Below are positions 40,286 to 55,900 of a stretch of DNA of 58,581 bases, piece after piece. Position 1 is the first letter of the stretch, and each line of letters starts with the position of its first letter. The notes under the pieces were generated by a model. It saw nothing but the letters and a program-made list of their open reading frames with translations, did no database searches and had not been told where the DNA came from. The DNA is from Nemertoderma westbladi (lineage: Eukaryota > Xenacoelomorpha > Nemertodermatida > Nemertodermatidae): assembly GCA_032718475.1 (NCBI GenBank), contig JAUCBJ010008588.1:1-58581 (forward strand), given 5' to 3'. The position numbers and the translations under genes are program-made.

Positions 40286-40575
40286 AATAAAGAGTTAATT
40301 GTATTTTATTTATTAATTAAGCACGTTAAGTAAAAACCTCCTTACAGGTTGGAAATCTCTCTCTACATTTTCTGGCTTGGCCTCCTGAGAATGCCTTCAG
40401 TTGCGGGGCGAAACCTACCGATCAGCTGGCTGCCGTCAGCTGATCACTGATTGCATGCAACGTCTAGGTCTTGTTGCCTTTTAGTTTTTTACATACTTTG
40501 GCACTGACATACCTACCGGTAAGGTTTTTACTTAACGTACTTGATTAATTAATAAAATACAATTAACTCTTTATT
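40286..40575. mobile_element. MITE with about 57-bp terminal inverted repeats
   Basis: The left end starts aataaagagttaattgtatt and continues to about 40345 (aaacctccttac). The right end (about 40520-40575) is its inverse, closing with caattaactctttatt. The element is 290 bp with a non-coding interior. The target duplication is not certain; tatttgaattt occurs on both sides (about 40247 and 40573). Confidence 0.85.
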
Positions 40576-40576
40576 T

Positions 40577-40901
40577 GAATTTGGTTGGGAAATAGCTGAG
40601 ATATGGGCATTCGAATTTTACATGTATTAGTTTCCGCTGCAGACCATTTATTCTATTTAATAAATACACAATTTTCTAGAACATTTTGCTCATGTATGAA
40701 TATCCATATACTAGTATTATCATTTAGGCATTGCATTTTTGCCAAGCTACTTATGAGATAAACAAAATGTTCTAGAACATTGTGTATTTATTAATTATTG
40801 ATTATTATTTAATCATTGTGTATTTATAATGGCCTGCAGCGGAAGTTAATACATGCAAAATTCGAATGCCCATATCTCAGCTATTTTTCCCAACCAAATT
40901 C
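40577..40901. repeat. long inverted repeat (hairpin) next to the satellite
   Basis: The left arm from 40577 (gaatttggttgggaaatagc... through gatatgggcattcgaatttt) and the right arm ending 40901 (...ttcgaatgcccatatctcag, then ctatttttcccaaccaaattc) are inverse copies. Arms are about 117 and 139 bases with a loop near 40694-40762. The satellite starts within a few bases of the right arm. Confidence 0.88.
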
Positions 40902-40904
40902 AAT

Positions 40905-43900
40905 GGATCACTAGGATACATCGTCCACTCACACCACTACGATACATCGTCCACACAACTAGGATACATCGTCCACACCACTAGGATACATCGTCCACAC
41001 CACTAGGATACATCGTCCACCTACACCACTAGGATACAACGTCCACACCACTACGATACATCGTCCACCCACACCACTACGATACATCGTCCACCCACAC
41101 CACTACGATACATCGTCCACCCAAACCACTACGATATATCGTCCACCCACACCACTACGATACATCGTCCACCCACACCACTAGGATACATCGTCCACCC
41201 AAACCACTACGATATATCGTCCACCCACACCACTAGGATACATCGTCCACCCACACCACTAGGATACATCGTCCACCCACATCACTAGGATACATCGTCC
41301 ACCCAAACCACTACGATATATCGTCCACCCACACCACTAGGATACATCGTCCACCCACACCACTACGATACATCGTCCACCCACACCACTACGATACATC
41401 GTCCACCCAAACCACTACGATATATCGTCCACCCACACCACTACGATACATCGTCCACCCACACCACTAGGATACATCGTCCACCCAAACCACTACGATA
41501 TATCGTCCACCCACACCACTAGGATACATCGTCCACCCACACCACTACGATACATCGTCCACCCACACCACTACGATACATCGTCCACCCAAACCACTAC
41601 GATATATCGTCCACCCACACCACTAGGATACATCGTCCACCCACACCACTAGGATACATCGTCCACACAACTAGGATACATCGTCCACACCACTAAGATA
41701 CAGCGTCCACCTACACCACAAGGATTCATCGTCCACACCACTACGATACAACATCCACACCACTAGGATACATCGTCCACACAACTAGGATACATCGTCC
41801 ACACCACTAGGATACATCGTCCACCCACACCACTAGGATACATCATCCACACAACTAGGATACATCGTCCACATCACTAGGATACATCGTCCACAACACT
41901 AGGATACATCGTCCACCCACATCACTAGGATACATCGTCCACACAACTACGATACATCGTCCACCCACACCACTACGATACATCGTCCACCCAAACCACT
42001 ACGATATATCGTCCACCCACACCACTAGGATACATCGTCCACCCACACCACTAGGATACATCGTCCACCCACATCACTAGGATACATCGTCCACACAACT
42101 AGGATACATCGTCCACCCACACCACTAGGATACATCGTCCACCCACACCACTAGGATACATCGTCCACCCACACCACTAGGATACATTGTCCACACCACT
42201 ACGATACATCGTCCGCACCACTACGATACATCGTCCACACCACTAGGATAAATCGTCCACACAACTAGGATACATCGTCCACCTACACCACTAGGATTCA
42301 TCGTCCTCAGCACTACGATACATCGTCCACACCACTAGGATACATCGTCCACACCACTACGATACACCGTCCACACCACTAGGATACATCGTCCACCTAC
42401 ACCACTAGGATACATCGTCCACACCACTAGGATACTTCGCCACACCACTACGATATATCGTCCACCCACACCACTAGGATATATCGTCCACACCACTAGG
42501 ATACATCGTCCACCCACACCACTAGGATATATCGTCCACACCACTAGGATAAATCGTCCACACCACTAGGATACATCGTCCACCTACACCACTAGGATTC
42601 ATCGTCCTCAGCACTACGATACATCGTCCACACCACTAGGATACATCGTCCACACCACTACGATACACCGTCCACACCACTAGGATACATCGTCCACCTA
42701 CACCACTAGGATACATCGTCCACACCACTAGGATACATCGTCCACACCACTAGGATACATCGTCCACCCACACCACTAGGATATATCGTCCACACCACTA
42801 CGATACATCGTCCACACCACTAGGATATATCGTCCACCTACACCACTAGGATGCATCGTCCACACCACTAGGATACATCGTCCACCCACACCACTAGGAT
42901 ATATCGTCCACACTACTACGATACATCGTCCACACCACTACGATACACCGTCCACACCACTAGGATACATCGTCCACCTACACCACTAGGATACATCGTC
43001 CACACCACTAGGATACATCGTCCACCCACACCACTAGGATATATCGTCCACACCACTATGATACATCGTCCACACCACTAGGATATATCGTCCACACCAC
43101 TAGGATACATCGCCCACACCTCTAGGATATATCGTCCACCCACACCACTAGGATACATCGTCCACACCACTAGGATATATCGTCCACCTACACCACTAGG
43201 ATACATCGTCCACACCACTAGGATACATCGTCCACACCACTAGGATACATCGTCCACCCACACCACTATGATATATCGTCCACACCACTACGATACATCA
43301 TCCACACCACTAGGATACATCGTCCACACCACTAGGATACATCGTCCACACCACTAGGATACATCGTCCACACCCCTAGGATATATCGCCCACACCACTA
43401 CGATACATCGTCCACACCACTAGGATACATCGTCCACACCACTAGGATACATCATCCACACCACTAAGATACATCGTCCACACCACTAGGATACATCGTC
43501 CACACCACTAGGATACATCGTCCACACCACTAGGATACATCGTCCACCCACACCACTAGGATATATCGTCCACACCACTACGATACAGCGTCCACCTACA
43601 CCACAAGGATTCATCGTCCACACCACTACGATACAACATCCACACCACAAGGATACATCGTCCACACAACTAGGATATATCATCCACCCACACCCCTAGG
43701 ATATATCGTCCACACCACTAGGATATATCGTCCACCTACACCACTAGGATACATCGTCCACACCACTAGGATACATCGTCCACACCACTAGGATACATCG
43801 TCCACCCACACCACTATGATATATCGTCCACACCACTACGATACATCATCCACACCACTAGGATACATCGTCCACACCACTAGGATACATCGTCCACACC

Positions 43901-46900
43901 ACTAGGATACATCGTCCACACCCCTAGGATATATCGCCCACACCACTACGATACATCGTCCACACCACTAGGATACATCGTCCACACCACTAGGATACAT
44001 CATCCACACCACTAGGATACATCGTCCACACCACTAGGATATATCGTCCACCTACACCACTAGGATACATCGTCCACACCACTAGGATACATCGTCCACA
44101 CCACTAGGATACATCGTCCACACCACTAGGATACATCGTCCACACCACTAGGATATATCGTCCACCTACACCACTAGGATACATCGTCCACACCACTAGG
44201 ATACATCGTCCACACCACTAGGATACATCGTCCACCCACACCACTATGATATATCGTCCACACCACTACGATACATCATCCACACCACTAGGATACATCG
44301 TCCACACCACTAGGATACATCGTCCACACCACTAGGATACATCGTCCACACCCCTAGGATATATCGCCCACACCACTACGATACATCGTCCACACCACTA
44401 GGATACATCGTCCACACCACTAGGATACATCATCCACACCACTAAGATACATCGTCCACACCACTAGGATACATCGTCCACACCACTAGGATACATCGTC
44501 CACACCACTAGGATACATCGTCCACCCACACCACTAGGATATATCGTCCACACCACTACGATACAGCGTCCACCTACACCACAAGGATTCATCGTCCACA
44601 CCACTACGATACAACATCCACACCACAAGGATACATCGTCCACACAACTAGGATATATCATCCACCCACACCCCTAGGATACATCATCCACACCACTAGG
44701 ATATATCGCCCACACCACTACGATACATCGTCCACACCACTAGGATACATCGTCCACACCACTAGGATACATCATCCACACAACTAGGATACATCGTCCA
44801 CACCACTAGGATACATCGTCCACACCACTAAGATACAGCGTCCACCTACACCACAAGGATTCATCGTCCACACCACTACGATACAACATCCACACCACTA
44901 GGATTCATCGTCCACACAACTAGGATACATCGTCCACACCACTAGGATACATCGTCCACCCACACCACTAGGATATATCGTCCACACCTCTAGGATACAT
45001 CGCCACACCACTACGATATATCGTCCACCCACACCACTAGGATATATCGTCCACACCACTACGATACATCGTCCACACCACTAGGATACATCGTCCACCC
45101 ACATCACTAGGATACATCGTCCACACAACTAGGATACAACGTCCACCCACACCACTAGGATACATCGTCCACCCACACCACTAGGATATATCGTCCACAC
45201 CACTATGATACATCGTCCACCCACACCACTAGGATATATCGTCCACACCACTAGGATACATCGTCCACACCACTGGGATACATCGCCCACACCACTAGGA
45301 TATATCATCCACCCACACCACTAGGATACATCGTCCACACCACTAGGATACATCGTCCACCCACATCACTAGGATACATCGTCCACACAACTAGGATACA
45401 TCGTCCACCCACACCACTAGGATACATCGTCCACCCACACCACTAGGATACATCGTCCACCCACACCACTAGGATACATTGTCCACACCACTACGATACA
45501 TCGTCCGCACCACTACGATACATCGTCCACACCACTAGGATAAATCGTCCACACAACTAGGATACATCGTCCACCTACACCACTAGGATTCATCGTCCTC
45601 AGCACTACGATACATCGTCCACACCACTAGGATACATCGTCCACACCACTACGATACACCGTCCACACCACTAGGATACATCGTCCACCTACACCACTAG
45701 GATACATCGTCCACACCACTAGGATACTTCGCCACACCACTACGATATATCGTCCACCCACACCACTAGGATATATCGTCCACACCACTAGGATACATCG
45801 TCCACCCACACCACTAGGATATATCGTCCACACCACTAGGATAAATCGTCCACACCACTAGGATACATCGTCCACCTACACCACTAGGATTCATCGTCCT
45901 CAGCACTACGATACATCGTCCACACCACTAGGATACATCGTCCACACCACTACGATACACCGTCCACACCACTAGGATACATCGTCCACCTACACCACTA
46001 GGATACATCGTCCACACCACTAGGATACATCGTCCACCCACACCACTAGGATATATCGTCCACACCACTACGATACATCGTCCACACCACTAGGATATAT
46101 CGTCCACCTACACCACTAGGATACATCGTCCACACCACTAGGATACATCGTCCACCCACACCACTAGGATATATCGTCCACACCACTACGATACATCGTC
46201 CACACCACTACGATACACCGTCCACACCACTAGGATACATCGTCCACCTACACCACTAGGATACATCGTCCACACCACTAGGATACATCGTCCACCCACA
46301 CCACTAGGATATATCGTCCACACCACTACGATACATCGTCCACACCACTAGGATATATCGTCCACACCACTAGGATACATCGCCCACACCTCTAGGATAT
46401 ATCGTCCACCCACACCACTAGGATACATCGTCCACACCACTAGGATACATCGTCCACCTACACCACTAGGATACATCGTCCACACCACTAGGATACATCG
46501 TCCACACCACTAGGATACATCGTCCACCCACACCACTATGATATATCGTCCACACCACTACGATACATCATCCACACCACTAGGATACATCGTCCACACC
46601 ACTAGGATACATCGTCCACACCACTAGGATACATCGTCCACATCCCTAGGATATATCGCCCACACCACTACGATACATCGTCCACACCACTAGGATACAT
46701 CGTCCACACCACTAGGATACATCATCCACACAACTAGGATACATCGTCCACACCACTAGGATACATCGTCCACACCACTAAGATACATCGTCCACACCAC
46801 TAGGATACATCGTCCACACCACTAGGATACATCGTCCACACCACTAGGATACATCGTCCACCCACACCACTAGGATATATCGTCCACACCACTACGATAC

Positions 46901-49900
46901 AGCGTCCACCTACACCACAAGGATTCATCGTCCACACCACTACGATACAACATCCACACCACAAGGATACATCGTCCACACCACTAGGATATATCGCCCA
47001 CACCACTACGATACATCGTCCACACCACTAGGATACATCGTCCACACCACTAGGATACATCATCCACACAACTAGGATACATCGTCCACACCACTAGGAT
47101 ACATCGTCCACACCACTAAGATACAGCGTCCACCTACACCACAAGGATTCATCGTCCACACCACTACGATACAACATCCACACCACTAGGATTCATCGTC
47201 CACACAGCTAGGATACATCGTCCACACCACTAGGATACATCGTCCACCCACACCACTAGGATATATCGTCCACACCTCTAGGATACATCGCCACACCACT
47301 ACGATATATCGTCCACCCACACCACTAGGATATATCGTCCACACCACTACGATACATCGTCCACACCACTAGGATACATCGTCCACCCACATCACTAGGA
47401 TACATCGTCCACACAACTAGGATACAAAGTCCACCCACACCACTAGGATACATCGTCCACCCACACCACTAGGATATATCGTCCACACCACTATGATACA
47501 TCGTCCACCCACACCACTAGGATATATCGTCCACACCACTAGGATACATCGTCCACACCACTGGGATACATCGCCCACACCACTAGGATATATCATCCAC
47601 CCACACCACTAGGATACATCGTCCACACCACTAGGATACATCGTCCACCTACACCACTAGGATACATCGTCCATACCACTAGGATACATCATCCACACAA
47701 CTAGGATACATCGTCCACACCACTAGGATACATCGTCCACACCACTAAGATACAGCGTCCACCTACACCACAAGGATTCATCGTCCACACCACTACGATA
47801 CAACATCCACACCAATAGGATACATCGTCCACACAACTAGGATACATCGTCCACACCACTAGGATACATCGTCCACCCACACCACTAGGATACATCATCC
47901 ACACAACTAGGATACATCGTCCACACCACTAGGATACATCGTCCACACCACTAAGATACAGCGTCCACCTACACCACAAGGATTCATCGTCCACACCACT
48001 ACGATACAACATCCACACCACTAGGATACATCGTCCACACAACTAGGATACATCGTCCACACCACTAGGATACATCGTCCACACAACTAGGATACATCGT
48101 CCACCCACACCACTAGGATACATCGTCCACACAACTAGGATACATCGTCCACACCACTAAGATACAGCGTCCACCTACACCACAAGGATTCATCGTCCAC
48201 ACCACTACGATACAACATCCACACCACTAGGATACATCGTCCACACAACTAGGATACATCGTCCACACCACTAGGATACATCGTCCACCCACACCACTAG
48301 GATACATCATCCACACAACTAGGATACATCGTCCACACCACTAGGATACATCGTCCACACCACTAAGATACAGCGTCCACCTACACCACAAGGATTCATC
48401 GTCCACACCACTACGATACAACATCCACACCACTAGGATACATCGTCCACACAACTAGGATACATCGTCCACACCACTAGGATACATCGTCCACACAACT
48501 AGGATATATCGTCCACCCACACCACTAGGATACATCGTCCACACCACTAGGATACATCGTCCACCCACACCACTAGGATATATCGTCCACACCTCTAGGA
48601 TACATCGCCACACCACTACGATATATCGTCCACCCACACCACTAGGATATATCGTCCACACCACTACGATACATCGTCCACACCACTAGGATACATCGTC
48701 CACCCACATCACTAGGATACATCGTCCACACAACTAGGATACAACGTCCACCCACACCACTAGGATACATCGTCCACCCACACCACTAGGATATATCGTC
48801 CACACCACTATGATACATCGTCCACCCACACCACTAGGATATATCGTCCACACCACTAGGATACATCGTCCACACCACTGGGATACATCGCCCACACCAC
48901 TAGGATATATCATCCACCCACACCACTAGGATACATCGTCCACACCACTAGGATACATCGTCCACCTACACCACTAGGATACATCGTCCATACCACTACG
49001 ATACATCGTCCACACCACTAGGATACATCGTCCACACCACTACGATACACCGTCCACACCACTAGGATACATCGTCCACCTACACCACTAGGATACATCG
49101 TCCACACCACTAGGATACTTCGCCACACCACTACGATATATCGTCCACCCACACCACTAGGATATATCGTCCACACCACTAGGATACATCGTCCATCCAC
49201 ACCACTAGGATATATCGTCCACACCACTAGGATAAATCGTCCACACCACTAGGATAAATCGTCCACACCACTAGGATACACCGTCCACCTACACCACTAG
49301 GATTCATCGTCCTCAGCACTACGATACATCGTCCACACCACTAGGATACATCGTCCACACCACTACGATACACCGTCCACACCACTAGGATACATCGTCC
49401 ACCCACACCACTACGATATATCGTCCACACCACTAGGATACATCGTCCACACCACTAGGATACATCGTCCACCCACACCACTAGGATATATCGTCCACAC
49501 CACTACGATACATCGTCCACACCACTAGGATATATCGTCCACACCACTAGGATACATCGCCCACACCACTACGATACATCGTCCACACCACTAGGATACA
49601 TCGTCCACACCACTAGGATACATCATCCACACAACTAGGATACATCGTCCACACCACTAGGATACATCGTCCACACCACTAAGATACATCGTCCACACCA
49701 CTAGGATACATCGTCCACACCACTAGGATACATCGTCCACACCACTAGGATACATCGTCCACCCACACCACTAGGATATATCGTCCACACCACTACGATA
49801 CAGCGTCCACCTACACCACAAGGATTCATCGTCCACACCACTACGATACAACATCCACACCACAAGGATACATCGTCCACACCACTAGGATATATCGCCC

Positions 49901-52900
49901 CACACCACTACGATACATCGTCCACACCACTAGGATACATCGTCCACACCACTAGGATACATCATCCACACAACTAGGATACATCGTCCACACCACTAGG
50001 ATACATCGTCCACACCACTAAGATACAGCGTCCACCTACACCACAAGGATTCATCGTCCACACCACTACGATACAACATCCACACCACTAGGATTCATCG
50101 TCCACACAACTAGGATACATCGTCCACACCACTAGGATACATCGTCCACCCACACCACTAGGATATATCGTCCACACCTCTAGGATACATCGCCACACCA
50201 CTACGATATATCGTCCACCCACACCACTAGGATATATCGTCCACACCACTACGATACATCGTCCACACCACTAGGATACATCGTCCACCCACATCACTAG
50301 GATACATCGTCCACACAACTAGGATACAACGTCCACCCACACCACTAGGATACATCGTCCACCCACACCACTAGGATATATCGTCCACACCACTATGATA
50401 CATCGTCCACCCACACCACTAGGATATATCGTCCACACCACTAGGATACATCGTCCACACCACTGGGATACATCGCCCACACCACTAGGATATATCATCC
50501 ACCCACACCACTAGGATACATCGTCCACACCACTAGGATACATCGTCCACCCACATCACTAGGATACATCGTCCACACAACTAGGATACATCGTCCACCC
50601 ACACCACTAGGATACATCGTCCACCCACACCACTAGGATACATCGTCCACCCACACCACTAGGATACATTGTCCACACCACTACGATACATCGTCCGCAC
50701 CACTACGATACATCGTCCACACCACTAGGATAAATCGTCCACACAACTAGGATACATCGTCCACCTACACCACTAGGATTCATCGTCCTCAGCACTACGA
50801 TACATCGTCCACACCACTAGGATACATCGTCCACACCACTACGATACACCGTCCACACCACTAGGATACATCGTCCACCTACACCACTAGGATACATCGT
50901 CCACACCACTAGGATACTTCGCCACACCACTACGATATATCGTCCACCCACACCACTAGGATATATCGTCCACACCACTAGGATACATCGTCCACCCACA
51001 CCACTAGGATATATCGTCCACACCACTAGGATAAATCGTCCACACCACTAGGATACATCGTCCACCTACACCACTAGGATTCATCGTCCTCAGCACTACG
51101 ATACATCGTCCACACCACTAGGATACATCGTCCACACCACTACGATACACCGTCCACACCACTAGGATACATCGTCCACCTACACCACTAGGATACATCG
51201 TCCACACCACTAGGATACATCGTCCACCCACACCACTAGGATATATCGTCCACACCACTACGATACATCGTCCACACCACTAGGATATATCGTCCACCTA
51301 CACCACTAGGATACATCGTCCACACCACTAGGATACATCGTCCACCCACACCACTAGGATATATCGTCCACACCACTACGATACATCGTCCACACCACTA
51401 CGATACACCGTCCACACCACTAGGATACATCGTCCACCTACACCACTAGGATACATCGTCCACACCACTAGGATACATCGTCCACCCACACCACTAGGAT
51501 ATATCGTCCACACCACTACGATACATCGTCCACACCACTAGGATATATCGTCCACACCACTAGGATACATCGCCCACACCTCTAGGATATATCGTCCACC
51601 CACACCACTAGGATACATCGTCCACACCACTAGGATACATCGTCCACCTACACCACTAGGATACATCGTCCACACCACTAGGATACATCGTCCACACCAC
51701 TAGGATACATCGTCCACCCACACCACTATGATATATCGTCCACACCACTACGATACATCATCCACACCACTAGGATACATCGTCCACACCACTAGGATAC
51801 ATCGTCCACACCACTAGGATACATCGTCCACATCCCTAGGATATATCGCCCACACCACTACGATACATCGTCCACACCACTAGGATACATCGTCCACACC
51901 ACTAGGATACATCATCCACACAACTAGGATACATCGTCCACACCACTAGGATACATCGTCCACACCACTAAGATACATCGTCCACACCACTAGGATACAT
52001 CGTCCACACCACTAGGATACATCGTCCACACCACTAGGATACATCGTCCACCCACACCACTAGGATATATCGTCCACACCACTACGATACAGCGTCCACC
52101 TACACCACAAGGATTCATCGTCCACACCACTACGATACAACATCCACACCACAAGGATACATCGTCCACACCACTAGGATATATCGCCCACACCACTACG
52201 ATACATCGTCCACACCACTAGGATACATCGTCCACACCACTAGGATACATCATCCACACAACTAGGATACATCGTCCACACCACTAGGATACATCGTCCA
52301 CACCACTAAGATACAGCGTCCACCTACACCACAAGGATTCATCGTCCACACCACTACGATACAACATCCACACCACTAGGATTCATCGTCCACACAACTA
52401 GGATACATCGTCCACACCACTAGGATACATCGTCCACCCACACCACTAGGATATATCGTCCACACCTCTAGGATACATCGCCACACCACTACGATATATC
52501 GTCCACCCACACCACTAGGATATATCGTCCACACCACTACGATACATCGTCCACACCACTAGGATACATCGTCCACCCACATCACTAGGATACATCGTCC
52601 ACACAACTAGGATACAAAGTCCACCCACACCACTAGGATACATCGTCCACCCACACCACTAGGATATATCGTCCACACCACTATGATACATCGTCCACCC
52701 ACACCACTAGGATATATCGTCCACACCACTAGGATACATCGTCCACACCACTGGGATACATCGCCCACACCACTAGGATATATCATCCACCCACACCACT
52801 AGGATACATCGTCCACACCACTAGGATACATCGTCCACCTACACCACTAGGATACATCGTCCATACCACTAGGATACATCATCCACACAACTAGGATACA

Positions 52901-55900
52901 TCGTCCACACCACTAGGATACATCGTCCACACCACTAAGATACAGCGTCCACCTACACCACAAGGATTCATCGTTCACACCACTACGATACAACATCCAC
53001 ACCAATAGGATACATCGTCCACACAACTAGGATACATCGTCCACACCACTAGGATACATCGTCCACCCACACCACTAGGATACATCATCCACACAACTAG
53101 GATACATCGTCCACACCACTAGGATACATCGTCCACACCACTAAGATACAGCGTCCACCTACACCACAAGGATTCATCGTCCACACCACTACGATACAAC
53201 ATCCACACCACTAGGATACATCGTCCACACAACTAGGATACATCGTCCACACCACTAGGATACATCGTCCACACAACTAGGATACATCGTCCACCCACAC
53301 CACTAGGATACATCGTCCACACAACTAGGATACATCGTCCACACCACTAAGATACAGCGTCCACCTACACCACAAGGATTCATCGTCCACACCACTACGA
53401 TACAACATCCACACCACTAGGATACATCGTCCACACAACTAGGATACATCGTCCACACCACTAGGATACATCGTCCACCCACACCACTAGGATACATCAT
53501 CCACACAACTAGGATACATCGTCCACACCACTAGGATACATCGTCCACACCACTAAGATACAGCGTCCACCTACACCACAAGGATTCATCGTCCACACCA
53601 CTACGATACAACATCCACACCACTAGGATACATCGTCCACACAACTAGGATACATCGTCCACACCACTAGGATACATCGTCCACACAACTAGGATATATC
53701 GTCCACCCACACCACTAGGATACATCGTCCACACCACTAGGATACATCGTCCACCCACACCACTAGGATATATCGTCCACACCTCTAGGATACATCGCCA
53801 CACCACTACGATATATCGTCCACCCACACCACTAGGATATATCGTCCACACCACTACGATACATCGTCCACACCACTAGGATACATCGTCTACCCACATC
53901 ACTAGGATACATCGTCCACACAACTAGGATACAACGTCCACCCACACCACTAGGATACATCGTCCACCCACACCACTAGGATATATCGTCCACACCACTA
54001 TGATACATCGTCCACCCACACCACTAGGATATATCGTCCACACCACTAGGATACATCGTCCACACCACTGGGATACATCGCCCACACCACTAGGATATAT
54101 CATCCACCCACACCACTAGGATACATCGTCCACACCACTAGGATACATCGTCCACCTACACCACTAGGATACATCGTCCATACCACTACGATACATCGTC
54201 CACACCACTAGGATACATCGTCCACACCACTACGATACACCGTCCACACCACTAGGATACATCGTCCACCTACACCACTAGGATACATCGTCCACACCAC
54301 TAGGATACTTCGCCACACCACTACGATATATCGTCCACCCACACCACTAGGATATATCGTCCACACCACTAGGATACATCGTCCATCCACACCACTAGGA
54401 TATATCGTCCACACTACTAGGATAAATCGTCCACACCACTAGGATAAATCGTCCACACCACTAGGATACACCGTCCACCTACACCACTAGGATTCATCGT
54501 CCTCAGCACTACGATACATCGTCCACACCACTAGGATACATCGTCCACACCACTACGATACACCGTCCACACCACTAGGATACATCGTCCACCCACACCA
54601 CTACGATATATCGTCCACACCACTAGGATACATCGTCCACACCACTAGGATACATCGTCCACCCACACCACTAGGATATATCGTCCACACCACTACGATA
54701 CATCGTCCACACCACTAGGATATATCGTCCACACCACTAGGATACATCGCCCACACCACTACGATACATCGTCCACACCACTAGGATACATCGTCCACAC
54801 CACTAGGATACATCATCCACACAACTAGGATACATCGTCCACACCACTAGGATACATCGTCCACACCACTAAGATACATCGTCCACACCACTAGGATACA
54901 TCGTCCACACCACTAGGATACATCGTCCACACCACTAGGATACATCGTCCACCCACACCACTAGGATATATCGTCCACACCACTACGATACAGCGTCCAC
55001 CTACACCACAAGGATTCATCGTCCACACCACTACGATACAACATCCACACCACAAGGATACATCGTCCACACCACTAGGATATATCGTCCACCTACACCA
55101 CTAGGATACATCGTCCACACCACTAGGATACATCGTCCACACCACTAGGATACATCATCCACACAACTAGGATACATCGTCCACACCACTAGGATACATC
55201 GTCCACACCACTAAGATACAGCGTCCACCTACACCACAAGGATTCATCGTCCACACCACTACGATACAACATCCACACCACTAGGATTCATCGTCCACAC
55301 AACTAGGATACATCGTCCACACCACTAGGATACATCGTCCACCCACACCACTAGGATATATCGTCCACACCTCTAGGATACATCGCCACACCACTACGAT
55401 ATATCGTCCACCCACACCACTAGGATATATCGTCCACACCACTACGATACATCGTCCACACCACTAGGATACATCGTCCACCCACATCACTAGGATACAT
55501 CGTCCACACAACTAGGATACAACGTCCACCCACACCACTAGGATACATCGTCCACCCACACCACTAGGATATATCGTCCACACCACTATGATACATCGTC
55601 CACCCACACCACTAGGATATATCGTCCACACCACTAGGATACATCGTCCACACCACTGGGATACATCGCCCACACCACTAGGATATATCATCCACCCACA
55701 CCACTAGGATACATCGTCCACACCACTAGGATACATCGTCCACCCACATCACTAGGATACATCGTCCACACAACTAGGATACATCGTCCACCCACACCAC
55801 TAGGATACATCGTCCACCCACACCACTAGGATACATCGTCCACCCACACCACTAGGATACATTGTCCACACCACTACGATACATCGTCCGCACCACTACG

